64,000 nucleotides of DNA, taken from contig JAMXBD010002468.1 of assembly GCA_024138025.1 (NCBI GenBank), positions 124,001 to 188,000 on the forward strand. The letters run 5' to 3'. Below are positions 33,684-44,600 of this stretch, piece after piece; positions within the stretch are counted from its first letter, which is position 1, and every line of letters starts with the position of its first letter. A program made the position numbers and the translations under genes. The notes beneath the pieces are model-generated. The model was given only the letters and a program-made list of their open reading frames with translations. It did not search any database and was not told the origin of the DNA. The DNA comes from Combretum micranthum (taxonomy: Eukaryota; Streptophyta; Magnoliopsida; Myrtales; Combretaceae).

Positions 33684-34520
33684 ATGAATAATTTATTACG
33701 AAGAACAATGTCTTCTTCTAGTTTTGCTCCCTTGGAGCAAGGGTCAAAAGATAATATGTTAAATAAAGACGCGATCCATATGAAGTATTTCAATGAAGCC
33801 ATAGATAATTGGAACATTCCAAAGCTGGCTTACAATGAAATTTACCAAATGAAAAAATGGAAATTTTTTTCAAAAAATGATTATGTTATAGCTACTGAAC
33901 AAAAAGATGTTCCAATCTCATATGGCTTAACAACAATAATAAGAATTCAATTAAAAAATATGCAAAAGACTGGAACTATATTCATATAGGTTTAATCTAG
34001 GTAGGAGTCAAACCTCTTACTAAATTAAGATTGAACACTTCGGTCTTAATGGTGCTTAGAGACTCTAGGGAATTGGAGTATGAACGTTCAATTCACGCTG
34101 CAATCGAAACTAACCTAAGCAATGGTCCAATCCAATTTGATTGTCATCCTAATGTCACAATAGGACTTAGGGAAAAAACCATAATGAAGTCTTTAATCTT
34201 ACAGGTAAAAACACACAATTACAAAATGATGGAATGATCACTTCCAATGGCTATAATATACAAGGTATATTACAAGTTAATGAAAACAGCTTTTGGATCT
34301 AAGGCTTTTAAGGTCGGTACGAGAGGTCAAACCTTATTAATCCAAACAGATCTTTCAAAAGCTAATGTTTCCATCCCCAGAATAATTCAATAGAGTCAAA
34401 TTAATTCGCTCAACAATGGGGAGTTGACGATCCACTTCCAAAAAGAATTGTGTCTAATGCTGAACCTTTTAGCATTATACAACACCAAGAAGGAAAGGTA
34501 ACCATTTAATTTTCTAGAAG
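33684..34520 (+). pseudogene. Pararetrovirus movement-protein region (broken)
   Basis: The frame opens at 33684 and is stopped at about 33987; it continues in another register at 34031-34237 and beyond. GLTTIIRIQ, LNTSVLMVLRDSRELEY and NGPIQFDCHPNVTIGLR fit the 30K-superfamily cell-to-cell movement proteins of caulimovirids. IYKVYYK-like text near 34260 fits its end. In a live virus it would enlarge plasmodesmata. Here it is interrupted at least twice. Confidence 0.8.
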
Positions 34521-35450
34521 ATCTCTAGATTTTTCCAAGAAATAATGTGAAAATTAGATCTATATCTTTTGGTACTTCCAGAAAGTCAGTAGATCTACCT
34601 CTTCCACAGGTTATCATTCCTCCACCTCCACAAGATTTACCCCCTCCACAGTTAAATCTTCTAGAAATTCCTAATCCTTCTTTACTAGGATTGGTGAATG
34701 AATAAATTGGTCTACCAAGAATGGTTTACCAACAACCCAATGAGCCTATTTGTGAAGAACCAACTGCTTCGGAAATAGGAGATCCAAAACTCAACACTTT
34801 AGAAAAATCCTTCGAACCTGAGAGGGATTTTCTAAACAAAGAGTTTGGATCAACCAAAAATGAAAAAAAATTAGAAATTGGTATGTCAAAACCATTTCTA
34901 ATTGCAAGAATGAAATCAAAGATGAGTATTATAGATTCATGTTTGATAATGGATACCAAATATTATTCTTTGACTGGTTCCAAGAATATTATTTGGCACC
35001 AAAACAGATTAATGTTATAAATCACTGTTTTAAATGGCAAATAGGAGAAGGTCAGATAATACAATCTAATCACCCTCTTTTAACCAAATTAAAATAGGTT
35101 TATAAAATCAATGAAATAACTCTGGCACCCTTCAAAAATTTGGAAAATGAAGAAACTAGAGTTAGAAAAATAATTGAACAAAATAACTTCACTAACCAAC
35201 ATTTACACACCTAACAACCCTTCTAAAGATTTCTTGAAAGCTTTAGAAGATAAGAAATTTAAGACACCTCTAATCAAACCTTTTGAAGCACCTAAAAATC
35301 CCTCTAAGGAATTTTTAAGAGCTTTAAAAAATAGGGAAACATCTTCATCTAATTCCACTAAGTTCAAAGGACTTATTATCAAAGATACTCCCATAGAAAA
35401 TTTAAATGTTCTTTTTGAAATCAACAACGTTTAGAAAATTCTTCAGTAAT
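34521..35450 (+). pseudogene. Pararetrovirus polyprotein linker region (broken)
   Basis: This is a continuous but frame-broken part of the polyprotein between the movement and capsid regions. It starts with a Pro-rich segment (PPPPQDLPPPQ, about 34618-34650), then an acidic/Lys-rich stretch (34721-34900), and later a repeated motif: NPSKDFLKALEDKKFKTP and NPSKEFLRALKNRETSS (35210-35340), two copies of a short unit. Function is not known. Confidence 0.7.
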
Positions 35451-36466
35451 GGAAGATTTAACAGATCTAAAGATCAATAAATCTTCAAACAATACTATTA
35501 ATAGAATTTCTTGGAAAGAACCCTAGAAACTCTATTATCAGAGAGCAACCCCTCCTAATCTCTTATTGGAAGAAAATGATGAAAACAATTATCAAAATAA
35601 ATACTCTGCGGGATCTACCTATGAATGGAACATAGATGGAGCCTGAATAGAGAATATTAAATGTTCTCAACCAAATGATAATGTTTTCAAACACCAATAA
35701 GACCAATGGTTTATTAGATGATTATCAAATAGCCTTAATGATAATTTTTGGTTTTACTGGACAATTAAAAGGCTAGTGGGATAATTATCTCAATGAAGAA
35801 TAGAGGGATTTCATTCTTACTTCATACAAAGTAGATGAAGCAGGATCTGAAATCTTGGATGAAGAAATAAACCAATACAACATATGGTTCATTCTCTAAT
35901 CTTCTCCATTAGTCAATATTTCATAAGAGATCCATTTCAATTCAGAGATAGGTCATAGAATTGTTGTCCAATATGAAATGTAAATCATCAGGAGAATTTT
36001 ACCCTTATAAGGATATATTCTTCCAAAGAGTCCTCCTTAGAAATGATTGCAACCAATCTTTTTGGAAAGAAAAATTTTTAGCTGGTTTACCTAACCTAAT
36101 ATGTGAATAAGTTAGAAGTAAAATCAGAGAGGATTACAATGGTGAAATACTATATGATTCACTTTCTTATGGAGAATTAGCCTCTTATGTTAACAAGATT
36201 GGAACCAATCTTTGAACAAACATAAGGCTACAAAAACAAATGAAAAATGAACAAAGATAGAAACACCAAAGTCTTAGTGATTTCTATGCTCAATATGATC
36301 CTTCTTTTGAACAACAAAAAAAGAATACCAAATGTTCAGAGTGCATTTCTCATAAAAAACCTAAGAGGAATTTCAAAAAGAATTCCAAGAAGTTTAGGAA
36401 AAATTATGAGAAACCTGACAGTACCAAACCTTATAAAAAAAATATAAGGGAAAGTCTTACAAAAAA
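35451..36466 (+). pseudogene. Pararetrovirus capsid-like region (broken)
   Basis: Fragments in three frames match the gag/coat-like region: a block with YEWNIDG (about 35620), LIFGFTGQLKG (about 35745) and PFWKEKF-like relics (about 36060). A Lys/Arg/Asn-rich basic tail (about 36300-36460) precedes the zinc knuckle. At least six stops were seen. It corresponds to the virion protein of the family. Confidence 0.65.
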
Positions 36467-37040
36467 TTGAAATGTTTTAAATATGGAAAAATTTGTCATA
36501 CAACGAACCACTGTAAGATCAATAATAAAATCAATGAATTAAAAATTGACGAGGAAACTATGGAGAAAATCATGCAAATATTTGCCGAAAATGATTCTCT
36601 ACCATCTTCAGATTCATCAGAATCATCCTCTGATAATGAAACTGAAGGAATTCAAGTCAATGATATTGGTTCAAGTTCTTTTGAAGAAATATATGTTCTA
36701 ACTAAAGAAGAAGAAGAAATCCTTCTTAAATTAGAACAAATGTCTGAAGAAGAAAAATAAAAATGTATTGAGAATACAGAGAAAAGAAGTACTTTTGTAC
36801 CAAAACTTCCCTATAATCTTAATGAAATCCTTAAGAAGAGACTAATGAAACAGAAATCAATTTATGTCAGTGATCTTCATTCTAAAATCAAAATCTAGAA
36901 AGAAGAAATAAAAAATTTGAAAAAGATGCAATCAGACTTGCAAAGAGATTTTCTTGAATTAAACAAATTGTTTTAAAACAAGAAGAGTCTGAGTCTGATA
37001 ATGAAGAAAATCCTAAAATAGGATCTTCTAAGGTTAATGA
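36467..37040 (+). pseudogene. Pararetrovirus zinc knuckle and acidic spacer
   Basis: The knuckle is at 36473-36514 and reads CFKYGKICHTTNHC. Against the CCHC pattern its second Cys is Tyr, so zinc binding is probably lost, while a Cys sits where Gly is usual. A Ser/Glu/Asp-rich stretch (36590-36760) follows. It then continues into a coiled-coil-like Lys/Glu segment to about 37000, after a stop at 36760. Confidence 0.8.
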
Positions 37041-37540
37041 AGATTATATATTCCACCTTGTAGAAGTAACTACAAGAAAATGGATAATCAACATTAAACT
37101 CAGAATCAACAATAAATTTATTTTGAAAACAACTGCTTTATTTGATACTGGAACAGATTTGAATTGCCTAAGAGAAGGGTTAGTTCCTACAAAATATTTT
37201 GAAAAAACAACCCATTCTCTTAAATCTGCATCAGGTAATAAGCTGTAGATTGAATTCAAAATATCGGATGTAGAGATAATAAAAGATAAAATCTCCTATA
37301 AATCGGCTTTTATTCTTGTCAAGAATCTTAAGCAAAATGTGATTTTAGGAACTTCTTTTATTACTCTTATACAACCATTCATGGTCAACAATGAAGGTAT
37401 TGAAACAAAATTCTTAAAAAAGAAACTTGTCTTCAATTTTGTTTTAGAACCTAAAACAAAAATGTTAAATGAATTGAAAAGAAATTCAATCTCATCATTG
37501 AATTATCTTATCAAAAATAAAGAAAAACATTAAGAGTTTT
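37041..37540 (+). pseudogene. Pararetrovirus aspartic protease (broken)
   Basis: The active-site motif ALFDTGTDLNCL lies around 37135-37170, with the Asp-Thr-Gly intact at 37144-37152. A downstream ILGTSFITLIQPF block (about 37340-37380) matches the hydrophobic flap-and-end region of retropepsins. The domain would cleave the polyprotein. A stop lies at about 37533 at its junction with RT. Confidence 0.8.
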
Positions 37541-38560
37541 TACAAGATGATTTAATATTTTGTAAAATAGAAAACCAACTTTCAAATGAATCCTTGAAAG
37601 AAGGAATCTATAAATTACAAAATGAAATTGTAAGGACCATATGTTCTTCTTTACCCAATGCTTTCTGGGATAGAAAATGTCATACAGTTGAGCTACCTTA
37701 TGAAAATGATTTTCATGAAAAGAATATTCCGACTAAGGCAAGACCAACTCAAATGAACAATGAAGTCCTAAAGCATTGTAAAAATGAGATTAATGATTTG
37801 TTACAAAAATCATTAATAAGGAAAAGTAAATCTCCATGGAGTTGTTCAGCTTTTATGTTAATAAAAATGCTAAAATTGAGAGAGGAATACCCAAATTAGT
37901 AATTAATTATAAACCTCTCAATACTGCACTCAAATGGATTGAGTATCCAATACCTAACAAAAGAGTTTTACTAAACCACCTTCACAATGCAAGAATCTTC
38001 TCAAAATTCGACATGATGTCTGGATTTTGGCCGATTCAAATCAAAGAATCTGATAGGTACAAGACCGCATTTACTGTCCCTTTTGGTTAGTATGAGTGGA
38101 ATGTTATACCTTTCGGATTAAAAAATGCTCTCTTTGAATTCCAGAGGATAATGAATGAAATTTTCAATGAATTTTCCAACTTCATAATAGTTTACATTGA
38201 TGATGTTTTGATCTTCTCTCCTAATATAGATCAACACTTCAAACATGTTAAATTATTTATGAATGTTGCTAAGAAAAATGGTCTTATTGTTTCCCCAACA
38301 AAGATATCTCTTTTTCAAACGAAAATAAGATTTTTGGGATTCAACATCAACAAAGGGACTATATTACCCATACAAAGGTCAATAGAGTTCACCTCAAAAT
38401 TTCCCAATGAAATTAAGGACAAGAACCAACTTCAAAGGTTCTTAGGAAGCCTTAATTATGTTGCAATTTTTTTCCCAAACAACAGTATAATATGTAAATC
38501 ACTACATAATAGGTTAAGGAAAAATCCACCTCAATGGTTGAACAACATACCAATGTTGTA
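37541..38560 (+). pseudogene. Pararetrovirus reverse transcriptase (broken)
   Basis: The RT blocks appear in order: KSPWSCSAFML (about 37828), LVINYKPLN (about 37895), IFSKFDMMSGFWPIQI (about 37990), TAFTVPFG (about 38070), and the active site YIDDVLIFSP with YIDD at 38193-38204. LGFNINKGTI and LQRFLGSLNYV follow in the thumb/connection. The catalytic Asp residues are present, but a frameshift near 37870 and a stop at about 38088 break the reading frame. Confidence 0.88.
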
Positions 38561-38880
38561 AAGAATGCATAGTTCAATTCGTCTCTAAACATTGGAATGA
38601 ATGTCAAATGAACTATTCCACAATCAAAAAAGAATTTTTGGCCATAGTTTTAACAATTTCTAAATTTCAATAAGATTTGTTAAATCAAAAATTTCTTTTA
38701 AGAGTTGATTACAAATCAGCCAAAAATGTTTTACAAAATGATGTTAAAAATTTAACTTCAAAACAGATTTTTGCCATATGGCAATCAATTTTATCTTGTT
38801 TTGATTTTTAAATTGAACACATCAAAGGCTCATCAAATGCTCTTCCTGATTTCCTTACTCGTGAATTCTTATAGGGAGAT
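38561..38880 (+). pseudogene. Pararetrovirus RNase H (broken)
   Basis: Fragments match caulimovirid RNase H: YSTIKKEFLAIVLTISKFQ (about 38615-38670), LLRVDYKSAKNVL (about 38696), SKQIFAIWQSILSCFDF (about 38758) and IEHIKGSSNALPDFLTREFL (about 38815-38870). Stops interrupt it. Its end overlaps the start of the second ORF. Confidence 0.8.
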
Positions 38881-39616
38881 GCCTCCCAAGAAGGAGAAAG
38901 GAAAGCAGAAAGAAGTCCCCAAAAAAGAACTAACCAATGTCAGGACATGGCTTCAAGCCACGACCCCCAAAGACCAAAACGTTCCAAATCCTCCTCTGAG
39001 GATTAATGAAACATCATCCCAGATGACCAGCCAGTCATTTAATGAATCTAGTCTCCAACCAGATATTTCAAATGTTATAACCCAGGACCTGATCAATACA
39101 ATAGCAATGGCATTGAGTCAGTCCAACACCGTAATGGCCCCAGAGGCACACCACACCCATCACCATCAATGGCCCTTGTGGAAAAAGGTGGTATACAGGA
39201 AGAAATTTCAATAATAGAGGAAGTGAAGCTTCTAACCAAGAAAAAATCACACATACAGGAAGAAATTCCAATTATAGAGGATGTGACACCTCTAATCAGA
39301 AAAAAGTCACACCAAAATATTTCAATAACTGAGGTGGCTTCTTCCTCTAAGAAAGAAATTGCCCCTAAGAAAAATGTTCAAAAATCAAGATTTTTTATCA
39401 AGGAAATTTTCAAAAATATCATTACGGCAGAAAAAAAATGTTTTTGAAAATGACCCAATTGCATTTTCCAGGAAAATATTTTTTGATAAATTCAATTATG
39501 TTCTATATGATTTTTACAAGAATATGGAATTTTATGAGAAAATCTTAACTGAAACCAAATCAGTTTCTTTTAAGCATTTTCAACAAAATGGAGTAATTTT
39601 CTACTCAACAGCATGA
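38879..39616 (+). pseudogene. Pararetrovirus second ORF, unknown function (frameshifted)
   Basis: An ATG at 38879, overlapping the end of the RNase H frame in another register, opens a Lys-rich protein starting MPPKKEKGKQKE. It runs to about 39214, then continues in a second frame (39169-39447) and a third (39359-39616) with LYDFYKNMEFYEKIL near the end. A short imperfect repeat, IQEEI(S/P)IIE(E/D)V, occurs two to three times at 39187-39320. Position and the MPPKK start fit ORF2 of florendo-like viruses, whose role is unknown to me. Two frameshifts make it non-functional. Confidence 0.65.
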
Positions 39617-39682
39617 ATTCACAAAGTCTTCAACTTTAGTGAGTGGACAACCAAATAGGGCTAGTTATTTTTTTTCCACAAA

Positions 39683-39719
39683 ACTATTAAATAGTCTTAC
39701 CTTTTTATTTACATTAAAG
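39683..39719 (+). repeat. 37-bp direct repeat, right border of the pararetrovirus
   Basis: Matches 33260-33296 with two mismatches, in the same orientation. Confidence 0.85.
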
Positions 39720-39869
39720 GAATTTGATTTGTTGATTATGAATAGTGCAAAAGGCATTGGTATGTTATTATTATCACGGTAGCATTAAGGATGTGATCTA
39801 GTTGATCTTTAGCTATAAGTGTGAGAAATTGGTGTCATTGTAATTCAACAGCTTAAAGTTTCAAGATAT

Positions 39870-40766
39870 AGGTACGTAGTGATATGTATTACTTGCTAGA
39901 ATAGAAATTGCTAATAACCTAACTAATATGAGAAATCGACTAATAAAGTGTGTTGCTTATTGTTTGGTCGTCTTGAGTCGAAGAGCGATGGTCTTATTAA
40001 AGTCTCAGATCTTGACATGGTACTTAGATGCTTAAGCCATCTTATTGTGGCTTGGCAGGTTGTTGATAAGGGGAACGAATCAAATATAACGGTCACTCGA
40101 ACAAAGATAAGTTATATCGAGCGTGGTTTAGAGAAATGTGAGTCATCAAATCATATGATATAGATGGACTGTGAAGGTGGTGTTTAAAGAATAACGGTTG
40201 TAAACCTGAGATGAAACTAATTTTTATTTTTCTTTTTAAGTGAGAGGCTAACTGTTTTTGTCAACCCCCAATACTGTTGCGGTTGTATTAAAACTAAGGT
40301 CCCTCATTGTGTTGTTCGAAGTCATGAGTACTCCTGTGTTGCTTTCTATGCTTAATTTAAATTAATGTTTGTTGCATTAGCATAGAAATGTATGTATATA
40401 TCGTACGTGTTGCGTTGTTGTGTACTGGGTTCGGCTCACCCCTAGGGGATTTTTTTTCCTAGATGCAAGAGACACTTATTTGCTGTGATGATGGCCTTAA
40501 CTTATGGGATAAGATGTTTATTTTAGAGTTTTGAGACAACTTATATAATAGATTGTTTAGTTAAATTTTATTACTTTAGCTTGGTTTGAATTATTTGAAA
40601 TTAAGGAGATGTAAAATATTTGACTCAAGAGAACATGTAATATTTCAAATATTTATGGTTTATTTATTATATGTGAATTTTACTTGTTCTTACCCTTAAC
40701 ATACTCATATTACGATATGTGTATGTGGTAAATTACTTGTGTCCTTTAATTTTGGGATATGACAAA
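39870..40766 (+). repeat. LTR-like repeat, copy B
   Basis: Related to copy A at 28955-29760 in the same orientation, with the same string of anchors. It ends near TTTTGGGATATGACA, which looks like the 3' end of a Del/Tekay-type gypsy LTR. The two copies are about 10.9 kb apart. They could be the LTRs of one element carrying later insertions, or two separate solo LTRs. Confidence 0.55.
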
Positions 40767-40808
40767 AAAAAAATCTAGAAATTTTTATTTGCAATATATC
40801 CATTAAGA

Positions 40809-40860
40809 TTGAGCCTAATTAAATAACCCATGTGTAAATGGGTCATTTAATTAGACTCAA
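40809..40860. repeat. Near-perfect 23-bp inverted repeat (hairpin)
   Basis: Arms 40809-40831 and 40838-40860 are complementary at 21 of 23 positions, with a 6-nt loop (GTGTAA). A second, perfect 16-bp palindrome GGAGCCAATTGGCTCC lies at 40899-40914. Their purpose is unknown; they may be remains of a foldback element. Confidence 0.8.
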
Positions 40861-41047
40861 CAAATAGGTTAATTGAAAAAGGGCCATCAAACCTAAATGG
40901 AGCCAATTGGCTCCCTAGCCTATCCTAAATAGTTGAAGGAAGCTTCTATGGTCTTGTTAATAGGATCGTCGAGTCAATTATCTAATCGTTAATATAAATA
41001 TAGTAATGGAATATTAACTATTTCAGTGGTATGATTACAATTAAGTA

Positions 41048-41050
41048 TGA
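41048..41050. repeat. CACTA target-site duplication (left)
   Basis: TGA directly before CACTACAAG. Confidence 0.85.
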
Positions 41051-41074
41051 CACTACAAGAAAATGAGTGTTTCA

Positions 41075-41600
41075 CCACGTTTAATAAACGTGGCTAAACA
41101 TGAATTAAACGTGACTAAAGGTTTCTGGTGACGTTTAATACACGTGGCCTATAGACGTCGCGATAGGTCCGTCGCAGATTAAATAAGTTACGTCAAAAGT
41201 TAAAACGTCGCCGAACAAATTTAGGCGCCAAATCTACTTTTTTTGGCAACGTTTAAACATGGCCCAATGCTATGTATTGGTCACACTTATGCGTGGTTAA
41301 ATGTACTCAATTCTTATCCCGCCAAATATATAGGCAAGGAAATTTAAAATTAGCGACGTCTACACATGACTAAATATTTTTATTAGCGACGTCTACACGT
41401 AGGTAAATTACTGAATTGACAATGTTTAAACGTGGCCTTAGATAGGTTAAATAACCATTACATAGAATAAAGCCGCGATGGGTAAACGTGGCGATTCTTT
41501 TATTTCCCGTACTTTAAACGTGGCTATTCAATTATATTGGCAACGTCTACACAAATATTCAATTAAGCTAGCGACTTTTAAACGTAGCTATTTTTTTAAA
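41075..41600. repeat. CACTA left subterminal repeats
   Basis: At least ten copies of short motifs in both orientations, such as TAAACGTGGC, AACGTGAC, GACGTTTAA, GCGACGTCTACAC and AACGTCGC. In En/Spm elements such subterminal motifs bind TnpA and are needed for excision. The right end (61560-61660) has fewer copies. Confidence 0.8.
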
Positions 41601-44600
41601 TCAACATTTTTTATATATAGCTATTCAATTGGAGAAGGGATAAGCATCAACTCAATTAATTTGCCAATATGTACCTATTTATTGCGCATTATATGCACAA
41701 TGAATCATATATACCTGTTTATTGTGCATTAGTTATATCTACATCTAATAATATACACACCTGTTCGAACATAATATTATTCATAGCTGTTATAGCTTCT
41801 ATACATGTAATCTATTTATGAATAGATACACTAATACATATTGGAGCACAATACGCTCGACATATAATAAGATTCAAATAAAACTTAAAGATCACCAAGA
41901 CTGTCCTTATAATAAAGAAAGATGACAATATTGTTTAGTGTCCACAAAAGAAACATAAGCACAAGGCCCAAAATATATCCAAAATGAGCATGAGTGTACA
42001 CTTCACTACATTTGACTTCATTCATTTCAAAGGGTTCAACCCACAAAAAAACAAAAAAACGAAGTCTTTAGTTTCCTTCTTCACTATCACCACCATCATC
42101 ACCGTTTGATGGATTTGGGAAAGGATCTCGTGCACTTGGAGAAGGATCTCCTTGATTTGGATTTGCTGTCACACAATATGTAGATATAATTATTGAATGA
42201 TTAAAAAAAAATGTATAAAAAATATTATAAGAAAAGATTCCTGACAACTAACCTGAACTACTAGGAAAACTTGAGACAAGTTGTTGTATAAGTTGAGTTA
42301 GTTGATCAAGCTGGAAACACCATTGAACAACAAATTCAGTTCAAGAAAATAGAAGTTCAAAAACATAACAATTACACTTTCAATTCGTGTGATTAGAATT
42401 CTCCATATATGTATTGAATGCCACAATTTTGCAAAGTTTTTGTCAAAGATACATGCAAGAGAATCTGAGAGACAAAAACCGGTTCCACCATCAACACAGC
42501 TCTACAGCTTGTAACCTTTGTGAATGTAATAACCTCAACTTTTGATACAAATGTTGTCAATTGTTACCACAAGTTTTGTTCAATGAAAACTCAATGAAAC
42601 TAGAATGAATAGAGAAGCTTCATCAATCGAGAAAGAAAGAAAATAGAGAAGTGAACAATATTCTATTGATTGAGTTAATTATTACAAACATAAAAAATAG
42701 AAGTATTTATAGTTCATTCTAACAAACTATCCATGTGTACCTATAGAAAATAAATAAAATTAGTTAAACCTAAATCAGTATTGCTAAAACTGATATAACA
42801 AAACCTTTACAAATATATTACTCAATTCACAAAGCATATTTGCTTTTCCAAGCCTATGTCATAATAAAAAAGAGCCCCTAGAAGGACCATTTTGACATAT
42901 AACCTCATAACAGCAACCTTTTTCAAACAAGCTATCATTAACCATTTCATGAAATCATATCTGACCAGTCTATGGAAAATCAAATTGCACAATGTAAAGG
43001 CAGTCTAATAACTCTAACTACATCAATATTAATGACAATTGGCAATGCATAAGAGTTAACATGAAATAGAGAACAAACACAACCTACCATGAACTTTGAC
43101 CCTTATGTCATTAAACATGCCACATTTCGAAACTTTTTGTTAGATTACTATTTATGGGAAAGTCTCCCCCAACTAATTTTTATAATATTCATACCTTGGT
43201 TCATGTTAGAGTTTTCTGGACTCATAAAACAAGATTACGTAAGCCTAAGCAATAAACTTCACAAGTGTAACACCATTTTCTATCTTTTTTTATTTAAATA
43301 ATAATAACAAAGCAAAGATCATTCACATGGAAAAATAAGAAAAATTCCAAAAAGGCGAGAAGAATAGAACATGTTGAAGTTTGATCCTTTTCATACACTC
43401 TTAACATAGAATATATTCACAAAACACCGCATTATGCATGCTATGTGGGAGTATATGTATAAAGATGATGTTAAAGCAAGAAACTTTGTGAACAAATATC
43501 AACATTGCTTCAAGTGTAAGTACAAATCATGCATAACAAATTATTGGGTTTCATGAAAAATGTAAAAAAAAAAAAGGCTTACATGATTTGAATCCATAGT
43601 TGGTAATGAAGAAGAAAACCCAAAAGAAGTTTTGTGGATTTGGTTTAAGAGAATGACTCAATAACTACTCTTTATCTTGGAAGAACAACAAATAATTGTA
43701 ATAAACAGAATTTAAGAAAGAAGAGAAAAAAAAACGGGGGGGGTGACATGATGAGATTCGAATATTATGAAGTTGTGTGTGGAAGGACAATAAACACAGC
43801 TACTGCTCATATGAGCATTAATTGGACCATAATAAATCACTAGCCATGCTAAGCTATCAATTAAGTCTACAACACGTACCAACGTGATGACAGTGATGAC
43901 AGTGGACTATGTATCCTTAAATCAATAACAAGCTGTTTTGGTTTCTTAAAGAATATTTCAAGGTTACCAAGACATGAACCTTATGCATGTTATATCTCAT
44001 ATTCAAAGGTTTGTTAAAAAAATTCAAAGGTTGCCCAAAAAAGAAAGACATGGAAAGAGAGCAAACAGAGTAAGGAATCATGATAATTGATGATACAAGT
44101 GTCTTGATGATGTTCAGAGTGGAATTTAAACAAATATCCATAAGTTTCTTATGCAGCTATAGCTACCTAGAATTAGGTAAAAAAAAAACAAATATTCAAT
44201 GCATGCAAACTTCTAGTATTCATTGAAAATTTAATAAATTACATCGTAAGAAAATGAAATGATTAACACATAATACTATACAAAGAATAGTAGCATATCT
44301 TTCCTTGTTAACAAATATCTAAACTGCACATTTTTCTATGGTAGCATAAATTAGCATAATACAGAAAAGCGCATTTACATACCAAAATAGTGTGAGAAAT
44401 CATCTAATTCAAATTTGATCATAATAAGATTCAAAGCAAGTTTAAATTCACATAATAAATGCCCTATCATCAGCTCATATAAACCTTTCAGTCTATAAAT
44501 CATTAAAAAAGGACTGGAGACATCAACAATTCTTCCATAAAAGGCACTAATGATTTTTGCTATTTTATGATGAAACAACTCCTCAATACATCTTAATAGC

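Larger units (their letters stand above)
33260..39719 (+). mobile_element. Endogenous caulimovirid (florendovirus/petuvirus-like), decayed
   Basis: This is an integrated plant pararetrovirus. In order it shows a 30K-type movement protein, a Pro-rich linker, a capsid region, a zinc knuckle, a DTG aspartic protease, RT with YIDD, RNase H, and an overlapping second ORF. No integrase or LTRs are present, which separates it from the gypsy elements. One long polyprotein frame followed by a second ORF of unknown function is the arrangement I recall for florendoviruses; petuviruses have a similar polyprotein. The polyprotein is broken by many stops and several frameshifts, so it is a fossil. The ends are set by a 37-bp direct repeat. 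A TA microsatellite lies at about 33422-33444. Placement to genus is inference; membership of Caulimoviridae is well supported. Confidence 0.85.
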
